Shown here in pieces: positions 23,818 to 31,916 of a stretch of 64,000 bases of DNA. Under the pieces are notes generated by a model. That model saw only the letters and a list, made by a program, of their open reading frames with translations, searched no databases and was not told the DNA's origin. Location of the stretch: positions 339,347-403,346 of the forward strand of contig DFKE01000012.1 in NCBI GenBank assembly GCA_002373505.1, in the 5' to 3' direction. The position numbers and the translations under genes were made by a program. The first letter of the stretch is position 1. Each line of letters opens with the position of its first letter. This DNA is from Bacteroidales bacterium UBA3653. GTDB taxonomy: Bacteria > Bacteroidota > Bacteroidia > Bacteroidales > Paludibacteraceae.

Positions 23818-24310
23818 AGCCGCTGTTCAGTTTGCGGAGGATGCCTGCGGCTTCAAGTGCTTTGCGCAGATCGTCTTTGCGGACGCTCACTACAACGCCT
23901 ACTTTGTATTCGTTGCCTACGCGTACGGTCTCGGTTGTGCCGCTTATGATAGAAGCGTATTTCTGGAACTCGCCGCCGGTAGCGAAGAAACTGTCGAAGT
24001 AGTCTTTGTATTGGGTCTCAATACCCGGCTGCGGTGCCAGAGGACGTTGCGAGACGCAGCCTTGACCTCCTCCGTAGCCTTTGAAAATAACACCGTGAAC
24101 GGCATTCTTGCGGCATTGGTTCTCGGCAATGCCGGCGCTGCGGCTGTAGGTCCACACTTTGACTAAGTAAGTTCCCTGAATGGCATTGCCGGCACATTCA
24201 ATCTCATAGCGGTACTGCGCCGTGTCTTTGTTTGCAAGGGACTGGCGTGCAGCTGAGCACGAACTGAGGACGAAAGCTACTGCAAGTAGCGGGAAAAGAA
24301 TTTTTCTCAT
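23813..24310 (-). CDS. exported lipoprotein, first gene of a five-gene run
   Basis: 165 aa. Signal MRKILFPLLAVAFVLSSCS with a lipobox cysteine. The mature part contains GTYLVKVWTYSRSAGIAENQCRKNAVHGVIF, an internal disulphide-capable Cys in GGGQGCVSQ, and YKDYFDSFFATGGEF. It is clearly related to the 164-aa protein that follows. It is the first gene after the promoter at 24345 and is followed by the paralogue, DUF6175, 311-aa and 439-aa genes. The family is unknown to me. Confidence 0.72.
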   Translation of the reverse strand: MRKILFPLLAVAFVLSSCSAARQSLANKDTAQYRYEIECAGNAIQGTYLVKVWTYSRSAGIAENQCRKNAVHGVIFKGYGGGQGCVSQRPLAPQPGIETQYKDYFDSFFATGGEFQKYASIISGTTETVRVGNEYKVGVVVSVRKDDLRKALEAAGILRKLNSGF

Positions 24311-24344
24311 ACGGATAGATTATTAAAAGGTTACATTTTGCGCA

Positions 24345-24376
24345 CAAAGATACAAACAATTTTTTATATACGCAAA
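24345..24376 (-). promoter_or_regulatory. promoter of the 24.3-19.9 kb exported-protein operon
   Basis: -33 TTTGCGTATA and -7 TATCTTTG on the minus strand, about 35 bases upstream of the first start codon. Confidence 0.72.
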
Positions 24377-24410
24377 TTATTATTGTTTTTTTACACGTAT
24401 GCGCATAAAA

Positions 24411-24440
24411 AAACGCACATCTCCGAAGAAATGTGCGTTT
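24411..24440 (-). terminator. terminator of the 167-aa outer-membrane protein gene
   Basis: Perfect 10-bp stem AAACGCACAT / ATGTGCGTTT with a 10-base loop and T7 on the minus strand. Confidence 0.88.
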
Positions 24441-24460
24441 TGCATAATAAAAATGTTCAA

Positions 24461-24964
24461 TTAGAATTTGTAGCGAACACCCAGTTGGATACCACCCCAA
24501 AGTCCCGGGATGTTGAAACCAATGTTTCCACTATGTGTACCAACACCAAGGCTCGGACGCCAGTCCAACGAGAGTTGGAAGGGGAACCAGAAGTCATACT
24601 CGATGCCGATATGACCTGCTACACCGGCGTACCACCAACTGTTATAACCTCTGTTCTGGTCACCAAAGTTGAAACCTCCGGAACCACCGACACCCATGTA
24701 CCAGTGCCATTCACCCTTCTCGTTCCAAGGAACAGGAGCGTTGAACGGATCAATCCAGTCGTAGGTCACATGACCGCCGACACCGACACCGCTGTTAATA
24801 GGCAGAATAACGTTTGCGGCTACATCCAACATGTTGCTCTCACCAAAGCCGTGTTGGTAAGAGATAGAAGACCATCCACCGAGGTTCACACCGACGGCGC
24901 GAGGTTGCGCATAGGCTGCGAGGCTGGCTACAGCCAAAACAGCAATTAAGAGATATTTTTTCAT
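24461..24964 (-). CDS. small outer-membrane beta-barrel protein
   Basis: 167 aa. Signal peptide (MKKYLLIAVLAVASLAAYAQ). The mature protein alternates polar and aromatic residues and glycines (GVNLGGWSSISYQHGFG, VGVGGHVTYDWIDPFNAPV), with strong aromatic content. It ends WGGIQLGVRYKF, an outer-membrane-barrel C-terminus. The same pattern, including APVPWNE.GEWHWY.GVGG, occurs in the 194-aa protein directly upstream, so the pair is a tandem duplication. Function unknown. Terminated by a strong hairpin. Confidence 0.8.
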   Translation of the reverse strand: MKKYLLIAVLAVASLAAYAQPRAVGVNLGGWSSISYQHGFGESNMLDVAANVILPINSGVGVGGHVTYDWIDPFNAPVPWNEKGEWHWYMGVGGSGGFNFGDQNRGYNSWWYAGVAGHIGIEYDFWFPFQLSLDWRPSLGVGTHSGNIGFNIPGLWGGIQLGVRYKF

Positions 24965-25005
24965 TTTACTTTTTAAATTGATTGTTAGTAATATTACAAT
25001 ATCTA

Positions 25006-25590
25006 TTAGAATTTATAACGAACGCCGAGGGAAATACTGGACATCTCCCAATAGAGCCCTGCCTCTGCACCGCCGTTCTGGTCGTCAAACAGACCTGCTC
25101 CCAGCGTAGGACGCCAGTCCAGCGATAGTTGGAGCGGGAACCAGAAATCGTACTCGATGCCGATGCGTCCCGCTGCACCTATATAACCCCAGTTCCAAGC
25201 GTTGCCAACATAGCCTACTCCGGCTACATACGTGCTGGCATTCCAGCCATAACCGCCGGCTCCACCAACGCCGAGGTACCAGTGCCACTCGCCTTGTTCG
25301 TTCCACGGAACGGGAGCGTTGAACGGATCGATCCAATCATAGGTGGCAGCAGCCTGTACGGTAGTGCCCCATGTGCGACCGTGCGTTTGCACTCCGCCTA
25401 CGTTGCGCCAGAAATCCGTGCGGCCATCAACCGACCAACCGAGTTCGACTTCCAGCATATTACTGTCGCCAAAGCCATGTTGGTAACTAATACCATTGAA
25501 TGCGCCCAGACGGCCACCGATGGCACGAGGCTGGGCATACACCATTACGCTTGCCATAGCAAGCGCTACAATGAATAAATATTTTTTCAT
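25006..25590 (-). CDS. small outer-membrane beta-barrel protein, paralogue
   Basis: 194 aa. Signal peptide (MKKYLFIVALAMASVMVYAQ). It shares with the 167-aa protein the segment ISYQHGFGDSNMLEVELGW, the YDWIDPFNAPVPWNEQGEWHW core, IGIEYDFWFPLQLSLDWRPTLG and the end LGVRYKF. It carries an extra ~25-residue loop (GRTDFWRNVGGVQTHGRTWG). Both genes follow the GGGtGRT/NifU-like pair, and a G-rich hairpin repeat lies between. No promoter was identified in the short gap. Confidence 0.8.
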   Translation of the reverse strand: MKKYLFIVALAMASVMVYAQPRAIGGRLGAFNGISYQHGFGDSNMLEVELGWSVDGRTDFWRNVGGVQTHGRTWGTTVQAAATYDWIDPFNAPVPWNEQGEWHWYLGVGGAGGYGWNASTYVAGVGYVGNAWNWGYIGAAGRIGIEYDFWFPLQLSLDWRPTLGAGLFDDQNGGAEAGLYWEMSSISLGVRYKF

Positions 25591-25611
25591 TTCTATTTTT
25601 TTCTTTTCCCC

Positions 25612-25650
25612 TCGTTCCCCTCCCTTTTGGGAGGGGTTAGGGGTAGGCTT
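25612..25650. repeat. G-rich hairpin repeat
   Basis: CCCCTCCC / GGGAGGGG with loop TTTT and flank TTAGGGGTAGGC. Same class as 2325 and 35918. It lies between the GGGtGRT gene and the outer-membrane protein gene. Confidence 0.65.
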
Positions 25651-25653
25651 TGT

Positions 25654-26664
25654 TTACTTGTTCAGTGCCAGAGCTACATTCACAGCGCAGGCTACGGTGC
25701 AACCTACCATCGGGTTGTTTCCGATGCCGAGGAAGCCCATCATCTCTACGTGTGCCGGAACGGAACTCGAACCTGCGAACTGTGCGTCGCTGTGCATACG
25801 GCCGAGCGTATCGGTCATACCGTAGGAAGCAGGACCTGCAGCCATGTTATCCGGGTGCAGCGTACGTCCTGTACCGCCGCCAGAAGCAACGCTGAAGTAC
25901 GGCTTGCCGGCGAGGATACGCTCTTTCTTGTACGTTCCTGCTACCGGGTGCTGGAAGCGCGTCGGGTTGGTCGAGTTACCGGTGATGGATACATCCACGT
26001 TCTCATGCCAGAGGATAGCTACACCCTCGCGAACATCATCTGCACCATAGCAGTTAACCTTCGCACGCGGACCGTCGCTGTACGCTTTCTTGCGCACGAT
26101 CTTCAGTTCGCCTGTGAAATAGTCGAACTCGGTCTGCACATAGGTGAAACCGTTGATACGGCTGATGATCATCGCAGCGTCTTTGCCCAGACCGTTCAGG
26201 ATGCAGCGGAGCGGGTTCTTACGCACTTTGTTCGCCATCTCGGCAATCTTGATAGCACCCTCAGCGGCAGCGAAAGACTCGTGGCCGGCGAGGAAGGCGA
26301 AGCACTGTGTCTCCTCGCGGAGCAGACGGGCTGCTAAGTTACCGTGACCGATACCTACCTTGCGGTCGTCAGCCACCGAACCTGGGATACAGAATGACTG
26401 CAGACCGATACCGATAGCCTCGGCAGCGTCAGCGGCGTTCTTGCAGCCTTTTTTCAGCGCGATAGCGGTACCTACTACGTAAGCCCACTTGGCGTTCTCA
26501 AAACAAATACGTTGGGTTTCCTCGCAGGTCAGATAAGGATCGAGGCCGTATTGTTCGCAAATCTGGTTGGCCTCCTCGATGGAAGCGATACCGTTAGCGT
26601 TCAGAGCGGCGAGAATCTGTTTCTCGCGGCGGTCTTGCGACTCAAATTTTACTTCACGAATCAT
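25654..26664 (-). CDS. GGGtGRT protein
   Basis: 336 aa. The defining motif is at ASGGGTGRTLHPDNMAAGPASYGMTD, and the conserved end GNNPMVGCTVACAVNVAL contains two cysteines. GGGtGRT-family proteins accompany a NifU-like iron-sulfur scaffold gene; the same pair occurs here, 12 bases apart. The reaction is not established. No signal peptide, so cytosolic. It starts with a Shine-Dalgarno-like GGAGG upstream of ATG (26664). Downstream lie the tandem outer-membrane protein genes. Confidence 0.85.
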   Translation of the reverse strand: MIREVKFESQDRREKQILAALNANGIASIEEANQICEQYGLDPYLTCEETQRICFENAKWAYVVGTAIALKKGCKNAADAAEAIGIGLQSFCIPGSVADDRKVGIGHGNLAARLLREETQCFAFLAGHESFAAAEGAIKIAEMANKVRKNPLRCILNGLGKDAAMIISRINGFTYVQTEFDYFTGELKIVRKKAYSDGPRAKVNCYGADDVREGVAILWHENVDVSITGNSTNPTRFQHPVAGTYKKERILAGKPYFSVASGGGTGRTLHPDNMAAGPASYGMTDTLGRMHSDAQFAGSSSVPAHVEMMGFLGIGNNPMVGCTVACAVNVALALNK

Positions 26665-26676
26665 AGTCTCTCCTCC

Positions 26677-27378
26677 TTAGTTTTTGCGTGGATCAATCGA
26701 TTTAACTGCACCTTGCTCTTTGGTCGTGCGGCCGTAGGTACCGGTTACGCTCTTGAGCGCCTCGTCAGCGGGAACACCCTTCTTGACAGCGTCCATGAAC
26801 TTACCCATGTGTACGTACTCATAACCGCAAACCTCGTTGTCCTCGTCGAGGAACTCCTTGGTGATATAACCCTCGGTGAGCTGGAGGTAACGAACGCCCT
26901 TCGCCTTGGTGGAATAGAGCGTACCGCACTGGCTAACAAGACCTTTACCGAGGTCCTCAAGTCCGGCACCGATGGCCAGACCGCCCTCACTGAACGCGCT
27001 CTGCGTACGACCGTAAACGATCTGCAGGAACAGCTCGCGCATAGCGGTGTTGATAGCGTCGCAAACGAGGTCGGTGTTGAGTGCCTCAAGGATGGTCTTG
27101 CCCGGCAGGATCTCAGCCGCCATAGCAGCAGAGTGGGTCATACCCGAGCAACCGATGGTCTCAACGAGTGCCTCCTCGATGATACCGTCTTTTACATTCA
27201 GACTGAGTTTGCAGCAACCCTGTTGCGGTGCGCACCAGCCGATACCGTGCGTCATACCCGAGATGTCTTTGATCTCGGTAGCCTTCACCCATTTGCCCTC
27301 CTCGGGAATAGGTGCCGGTCCGTGCTTCGGACCCTTCGCTACCACGCACATTTCTTGTACTTCTTTCGAATAAATCAT
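26677..27378 (-). CDS. NifU-like iron-sulfur cluster scaffold protein
   Basis: 233 aa. NifU-like N-domain pattern with cysteines in GWCAPQQGCCKLSL and ETIGCSGMTHSAAM. These could carry a transient Fe-S cluster; the family role is inferred. The rest includes LQIVYGRTQSAFSEGGLAIGAGLEDLGKG. It is the first gene of the pair with GGGtGRT. The gap to the upstream gene is only 40 bases and no promoter box was found, so its transcription start is uncertain. Confidence 0.82.
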   Translation of the reverse strand: MIYSKEVQEMCVVAKGPKHGPAPIPEEGKWVKATEIKDISGMTHGIGWCAPQQGCCKLSLNVKDGIIEEALVETIGCSGMTHSAAMAAEILPGKTILEALNTDLVCDAINTAMRELFLQIVYGRTQSAFSEGGLAIGAGLEDLGKGLVSQCGTLYSTKAKGVRYLQLTEGYITKEFLDEDNEVCGYEYVHMGKFMDAVKKGVPADEALKSVTGTYGRTTKEQGAVKSIDPRKN

Positions 27379-27418
27379 GTGGTTTAAAATTATTGTTTGT
27401 TATTTGTGTTTTGTTACA

Positions 27419-27916
27419 TTATTCCCATAAATCTATCTCTTCGGCTTGCCCTTCCACTAGTTTCCATAAATTACATAGATAGGTATTCAGCCGTTGCAGT
27501 CCGTCTCCTCGCGGCCAAGCCATGTAGCCGGAAGAGGAAAACGAAGTCTTGTCGTCCAGCCGCACATAGAGTGACCATGATGTTCCGTCCAGTATCTTAT
27601 GGGGGTGCGTGTAGTGTTCCTTGTATTTGCCCATCTTTTCTTCCCGCACGATTTGCGCAAGGCTGTCTGCTACATAAGCAGGCACTTCTGCACGCAATGC
27701 CTCTTTCGGAGACCTGTTGGTGCTGTTAATCAGCATATAACGTCCGTCTTTCTCCAACTGGAAATCGTACCACGCCTGCGGGTGTCTCCTGCCGTCCGTC
27801 TTATGATAACTCAGTATGATTACTTTCGGAGCGGCTTCCGAATCTGCATCCGTCGACGCGCCAGTAACCGGAGAAGAAACAAGTAATGCCATAAGTATGA
27901 TTAAAACGGTTAACAT
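27419..27916 (-). CDS. hypothetical exported protein
   Basis: 165 aa. Signal peptide (VLIILMALLVSSPVTGAS) with a short acidic mature start (TDADSEAAPK). The mature part has VIILSYHKTDGRRHPQAWYDFQLEKDGRY and ends LCNLWKLVEGQAEEIDLWE. It has no recognised domain. A clear promoter lies about 50 bases upstream. Transcription could continue into the NifU-like gene because only 40 bases separate them. Confidence 0.7.
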   Translation of the reverse strand: MLTVLIILMALLVSSPVTGASTDADSEAAPKVIILSYHKTDGRRHPQAWYDFQLEKDGRYMLINSTNRSPKEALRAEVPAYVADSLAQIVREEKMGKYKEHYTHPHKILDGTSWSLYVRLDDKTSFSSSGYMAWPRGDGLQRLNTYLCNLWKLVEGQAEEIDLWE

Positions 27917-27960
27917 CCTTTCTCACTGTTGGTGATTTGTGTCGCCCATATTTTGCGCTG

Positions 27961-27992
27961 CAAAATTACAACTTTTTTTGCATATATGCAAG
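27961..27992 (-). promoter_or_regulatory. promoter of the 165-aa exported protein gene
   Basis: -33 CTTGCATATA and -7 TAATTTTG. Confidence 0.78.
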
Positions 27993-28029
27993 AAAAAAAT
28001 GCACAATGTAAATTCAAAGTGCATTTTTC

Positions 28030-28194
28030 TTATTTTTCTCCCCATTTTGTAAGCTCGCGGCATAGGCGGTTTAGCCCCTCGCTGGCACTCTCTCTACGTT
28101 CGTGCCGAGTTCGCCCTCGCGTCTCGCTTTCGCTTCGCCCGCCCGCTTCGAGCTCAATGCGGGTGTAGCTCGCTCTTTGTCTATTAGCCAGCAT
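28030..28194 (-). CDS. possible small charged protein
   Basis: 54 codons from ATG at 28194, within a G+C-rich island in an AT-rich region. The product would be extremely rich in R, E and S (GRSESETRGRTRHERRESASEG). No ribosome-binding site is seen, and composition alone could produce this ORF. Reported tentatively. Confidence 0.25.
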   Translation of the reverse strand: MLANRQRASYTRIELEAGGRSESETRGRTRHERRESASEGLNRLCRELTKWGEK

Positions 28195-28560
28195 TCATGC
28201 CTGTTTTTATATCCTTTCCGCCGAATTCTACATTATAAGAAATAAGCGATATTTCAGTAGCCACTCTTTCTGTATGTTCATTTCCCGGCATTCAATGCCG
28301 GTCATTTTCCCTTTTTGAGTTGTCAATTGCAGCAAATGTTTGTTATCAAATAGATGTGTCGGCCTGCCATATTTTTTACATCTATCATTTTGCAAAGAGT
28401 ATTTTCCAGCGCTCAGTAATCATTTTGCAACTGCAATTAACTATAAATTTTGCGTTATGCAAGAATTATCACTATTTTATAGTAATAGTATGTTATGTAT
28501 CACCACAAAAAAATGCACATTTGAGAAAAAGTCGTATATATGGTCGCAGTCTAAATTCTC
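28195..28560. other. AT-rich intergenic region, nothing recognised
   Basis: 366 bases between the possible 54-codon ORF and the 150-aa gene. No promoter, RNA or repeat could be supported; short plus-strand ORFs here look random. Confidence 0.5.
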
Positions 28561-29013
28561 TTAATTGGATAAATTGTTTCTATATTGTAAATTAAAGACT
28601 TCATAATCTACATTAGCTTCCCTTTTGGCATTGTCTCCAAAACACAACAATGGAATAGACACTACAACTAGTGTTCCGCCAATTGAATTAAATGCATAGC
28701 CTGCTTTATTTTGCAAATCATTATGGTTGATATTTGTCACCAATAGAATACTTCCTATTGCTGAAATACCTAAACCAACACCGAAGTTTACCCATCCCGC
28801 TTTCATAAGGGTACGACCAAACTGATATCTATCATATACACAAGCTGGAATAAATCGATTAGCTGGATACGACAAATCTTGGAATTGATATACATCCTTC
28901 TCCCATTTAATCTCCCTGCAGTCTCTTATATCATATTTTATTTTATCCCAAGTTTGTCCATAACTTGATGTACCCACAAACAATAGTAAAAATGCAATAA
29001 CAATTTTTTTCAT
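28561..29013 (-). CDS. hypothetical exported protein with two hydrophobic segments
   Basis: 150 aa. Signal peptide (MKKIVIAFLLLFVGTSSYGQ). The mature part starts TWDKIKYDIRDCREIKWEKDVYQFQDLSYPA. Two glycine-rich hydrophobic stretches, GWVNFGVGLGISAIGSILLV and GYAFNSIGGTLVVVSIPLLCFG, look like paired membrane segments. The same arrangement occurs in the 173-aa protein at 29961, so these flank the toxin-antitoxin-like pair as relatives. Base composition is AT-rich compared with its neighbours. Confidence 0.68.
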   Translation of the reverse strand: MKKIVIAFLLLFVGTSSYGQTWDKIKYDIRDCREIKWEKDVYQFQDLSYPANRFIPACVYDRYQFGRTLMKAGWVNFGVGLGISAIGSILLVTNINHNDLQNKAGYAFNSIGGTLVVVSIPLLCFGDNAKREANVDYEVFNLQYRNNLSN

Positions 29014-29333
29014 GCCAATTTTGGACGGTTATATCCCATCGCCTCTTCGGTTTTATAATTGATTTAAGGTTGTATATGTCACAAAAAAGTGAGCCAACTG
29101 CTATTGGTTCTTTCGGGCATCCACTCCCATAGTGTCCATATATGCAGAAAGCCCACGCTACAAACGTGAGCGTTTCGCATTATTCTCGGAACACTATTTT
29201 TCAATATTGTGGATGATTGAAAGAATCCTCAAATAAAGCAAACGCTTATTTTCTATGTGGCGCACACTTGCGCTTGTCCTTGCTGTTTTACGTCGGTAAG
29301 CGACGACCGCAAAACCCTCGCGGAGGAGGAGGG
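29014..29333. other. intergenic region, two hairpins
   Basis: 320 bases with no gene. It contains CGTCG/CGACG (around 29291) and the terminator hairpin next to the toxin-like gene. No promoter for the 150-aa gene was recognised. Confidence 0.5.
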
Positions 29334-29335
29334 TT
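29313..29335 (-). terminator. hairpin at the end of the toxin-like gene
   Basis: AACCCTC / GAGGGTT overlapping the stop codon, with TTTT after it on the minus strand. Confidence 0.55.
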
Positions 29336-29675
29336 ATAAACTAATGTCCAATAAATGACCTATAAGCTTATTGTTGGCAAGGTAAACAATACTATACACA
29401 TTTTCTAACTCCTCGTAAAATGCGTACCAAGTAGTTTGAGTGTTCTTGCGATAACGGACGTAATGTAAATCTTTGCCATCTACACAATACCGAGTAAAAC
29501 AATCAGGTGCTTCAACAGATACTGAATATTGCAAATTCAGCGCAAAATACCTGAATATATCTCGCATATACATAACGGCGTAGTCTTCATCGCCAAAGTA
29601 GCCTTGTTCTACTAACTCTTTCACACTTTCTTCAAATTGCAAAAGAGCCTGTTTAGTGTAAACAACCTCTTTCAT
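29334..29675 (-). CDS. RelE/ParE-like toxin candidate
   Basis: 113 aa. Size and layout fit the RelE/ParE fold: MKEVVYTKQALLQFEESVKELVEQGYF at the start, then CVDGKDLHYVRYRKNTQTTWYAFYEELENVYSIVYLANN. Catalytic residues of well-studied toxins are not obvious, so this may be a ParE-like or accessory variant. Its ATG overlaps the stop of the 47-aa gene upstream (ATGA), the usual antitoxin-toxin arrangement. The call rests on size, fold pattern and arrangement. Confidence 0.65.
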   Translation of the reverse strand: MKEVVYTKQALLQFEESVKELVEQGYFGDEDYAVMYMRDIFRYFALNLQYSVSVEAPDCFTRYCVDGKDLHYVRYRKNTQTTWYAFYEELENVYSIVYLANNKLIGHLLDISL

Positions 29676-29815
29676 TGGAACATGGCGCGGATGCGCGGCT
29701 CTAAGAAAGCGATTGCTTCATCGGCAGTGTAGTACTTCTTTTGCACATTACCATTACCTGCTACATCAGTAGTAATGGGTGTTTCATTCAATTGATGTTG
29801 TGCGTCTGTTTGCAT
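29672..29815 (-). CDS. antitoxin-like small protein
   Basis: 47 aa from ATG at 29815, chosen because AAAGG lies about 10 bases upstream while the longer frame would start within the promoter. The end YYTADEAIAFLEPRIRAMF resembles the C-terminal toxin-binding helix of small antitoxins. The N-terminal DNA-binding part appears to be missing or very short. It overlaps the toxin-like gene by 4 bases. Confidence 0.6.
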   Translation of the reverse strand: MQTDAQHQLNETPITTDVAGNGNVQKKYYTADEAIAFLEPRIRAMFQ

Positions 29816-29847
29816 AGTTGTTTTTCCTTTCAATTGATTTTGCGCCG

Positions 29848-29879
29848 CAAAATTACTGCTTTTTTTTCGAATATGCAAG
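29848..29879 (-). promoter_or_regulatory. promoter of the toxin-antitoxin-like pair
   Basis: -33 CTTGCATA and -7 TAATTTTG on the minus strand. Confidence 0.8.
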
Positions 29880-29960
29880 TACGCGCGTTATTTTTGTCAA
29901 AAAATGTGATTTTTGAACGTTGTAATTTGCAAATGTGGAAAAATAGTACGGTGGCGCAAA

Positions 29961-30482
29961 TCAGAACTGCAACGCAACGGATATCTCTCCCCGTCCGTTC
30001 AAACCGTAGATCCATCTGAGGTCGGGGCGGTGCGCTTTCTCGATGTTATAGAGGTTAACGGCTTTGTGCATGCGTGTATAACCTACCGCGAGACAGGTAA
30101 CACCGGCTACGGTGGTTCCGGCTCCCAAAGAAGTGAGTGTATAACTTAGATCGAGCATGTATCTCTGTTTTATTTCGCCCCTGAGACACGAATAGAGCAG
30201 AGAACTGCCTACGGAGTTAATGGCGAGGCCTACTCCGAAACAACTCCAGCCCGCAATGCTGAGTTTATGTCCGTTGGAGAACAGTTCGAACGCCTCCGGG
30301 CAAGTGTTTTTGAGGTAACCTTTGAACTCGCGTTTGCTCATCAATTCGCCGTCCATCATGTATTTGTCTCCGACACGATAGACAGGCGATTGCGCCATCA
30401 TTCCTACGGAGACCATGACCGCAGCCAGAATGACAACTAATTTCTTCTTTGCCGCAAGGGCGAGGCTGATAAAAGTTTTCAT
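29961..30482 (-). CDS. hypothetical exported protein, relative of the 150-aa gene
   Basis: 173 aa. The signal-like N-terminus has an extra lysine cluster (MKTFISLALAAKKKLVVILAAVMVSVGMMAQ). The mature region includes FKGYLKNTCPEAFELFSNGHKLSIAGWSCFGVGLAINSVGSSLLY, similar in order to GW..FGVGL.IS..GS.LL in the 150-aa protein at 28561. It has a further C-terminal barrel-like end (GEISVALQF). Possibly an inner- or outer-membrane protein; unnamed. Confidence 0.68.
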   Translation of the reverse strand: MKTFISLALAAKKKLVVILAAVMVSVGMMAQSPVYRVGDKYMMDGELMSKREFKGYLKNTCPEAFELFSNGHKLSIAGWSCFGVGLAINSVGSSLLYSCLRGEIKQRYMLDLSYTLTSLGAGTTVAGVTCLAVGYTRMHKAVNLYNIEKAHRPDLRWIYGLNGRGEISVALQF

Positions 30483-30560
30483 TGTGTAATGTTTTTAAAG
30501 TTTGTTATGTCAAAAATCTCAACAATGGCATCCTTGCTGCGCCGATAGCACACTACAGTA

Positions 30561-31832
30561 TTATTCCCATGGTAACACAAGCGGTTCTTTCTCTGCGTCT
30601 TCGTCGGCATAGACTGACCTGATACTGTCGCACACCCCTCTCGGATTGCGCAACAGCGGCCTTGTCGAATAGAAACACTCGCCGCTGATCTCCGGGATAG
30701 TCCGGTTCAAGTCCATCTGCCGCTTGATCTCGTTGCCGGTAGCCCAAGGGTTCGACTTGCCGCTTTCGACTTTCGACTTTTGACTTTCGACTAATCTGTA
30801 CGGGGCCATGCCGATATATAGTTTGCAGGATGTGCCCCGCACCTCGTTCGCCCACCAGTGAGCCAGCACCTCGTAATCCGCCACTTTCTTACCGATCTCC
30901 CAATAGAGTTGCGGCATTACGTAGTCGATCCAGCCTTTTTGAATCCACAGCCGTATGTCCGCATAGAGGTCGTCGTAATTGGTTATTCCGGCGCGGGTCG
31001 CGGAGCCTGTCGAATCAACGGAGGCGTTCCGCCACACGCCGAAAGGCGAGATACCGAACTCCACGGAGTCTTTGCATTCGCGGATGGTCTCGCTGATAGC
31101 TTTGATAGCTAGGTTGACATTGTCTCTCCGCCAGTCATTGATATTATTAAATCCTCTGGGGTCTTGTTCAAAGGTCTTGGCGTCCGGCAGTTGCTGTTTG
31201 CCTGCCGGATAGGGGTAGAAATAGTCGTCCATATGCACCGCCTGAATGTCGTACCTCTGCACGATGTCCTGAACGATTGTACAGATCCATTCCCGTGTCT
31301 GCTCCAGCCCCGGGTCAAAATACCACTGTTTGTTGTATTCCCAGAACCAGTCGCGGTGTTTTCTCCATATATGGTTGGCGCAAATAGCGGAGGTGTCCGT
31401 TTTAGCGAGAGTGACGCGATACGGATTGAGCCAGACGTGCACTTCCATATTCCGTTTATGCGCCTCTTCAATCGTCCATTCCAACGGATCCCATGCTTTC
31501 GACTTTTGACTTTCGACTTTCGACTTATCTCCCCACTCTCCTTGCTTTCCGGTCAGCCAATGAGAACTGGGCTCAAACTCACTGCGATAGAGTGCGTCGG
31601 CGGTGGGGCGGACTTGGAAGATGATGGCGTTGATACCTATTGCGTGCAGCGAATCAAGTATCCAAATCATCTCCTCTTGCTGCATTTCGGTATTGCCCAC
31701 CGCCTCTTTGGACGGCCAGTCGATATTAGCCACAGTCGCTATCCATGCACCCCTAAAGCCGATTTCAGCTTTTAATGTACAAAGGGACAAAGTACAAAGT
31801 ACAAAGGTTACTATGTATCTGAAAACTTTCAA
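30561..31832 (-). CDS. GH10-like glycosyl hydrolase (DUF187/GHL10)
   Basis: 423 aa, exported. The family pattern starts at FRGAWIATVANIDWPS, then AIIFQVRPTADALY, HVWLNPYRV, IQAVHMDDYFYPY (acidic active-site region) and DYVMPQLYWEIG. GHL10 proteins are predicted to cleave surface or peptidoglycan-associated glycans; the substrate is unknown. Three heptad arrays lie inside the gene. One encodes the signal-peptide core (FVLCTLSLCTL) and two encode the loops KSKVESQKSKA and VESQKSKVESGKS. It is downstream of recF on the same strand. Confidence 0.85.
   Translation of the reverse strand: MKVFRYIVTFVLCTLSLCTLKAEIGFRGAWIATVANIDWPSKEAVGNTEMQQEEMIWILDSLHAIGINAIIFQVRPTADALYRSEFEPSSHWLTGKQGEWGDKSKVESQKSKAWDPLEWTIEEAHKRNMEVHVWLNPYRVTLAKTDTSAICANHIWRKHRDWFWEYNKQWYFDPGLEQTREWICTIVQDIVQRYDIQAVHMDDYFYPYPAGKQQLPDAKTFEQDPRGFNNINDWRRDNVNLAIKAISETIRECKDSVEFGISPFGVWRNASVDSTGSATRAGITNYDDLYADIRLWIQKGWIDYVMPQLYWEIGKKVADYEVLAHWWANEVRGTSCKLYIGMAPYRLVESQKSKVESGKSNPWATGNEIKRQMDLNRTIPEISGECFYSTRPLLRNPRGVCDSIRSVYADEDAEKEPLVLPWE
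30752..30793. repeat. heptad array, CTTTCGA type, inside the GHL10 gene
   Basis: Four clean units (CTTTCGA, CTTTCGA, CTTTTGA, CTTTCGA) with partial flanking units; encodes the VESQKSKVESGKS loop. Confidence 0.85.
31496..31530. repeat. heptad array, CTTTCGA type, inside the GHL10 gene
   Basis: Four units plus a partial; encodes KSKVESQKSKA between conserved segments. Confidence 0.85.
31777..31807. repeat. heptad array, GTACAAA type, inside a signal peptide
   Basis: Four units (GTACAAA, GGGACAAA, GTACAAA, GTACAAA) encode the signal-peptide core of the GHL10 protein. The same unit type occurs at 23724. Confidence 0.85.
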
Positions 31833-31860
31833 CTCTCAACTTATTACTTTAAAACTTCTT

Positions 31861-31916
31861 TCAACTCTCAATTCTCAATTCTCAACTCTCAATTTTCAAC
31901 TATCAACTCTCCCTCC
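31861..31916. repeat. heptad array, TCAACTC type, eight units
   Basis: Eight units of TCAA or TCTCAA type, overlapping the recF stop codon. It is the second-longest array. Confidence 0.85.
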
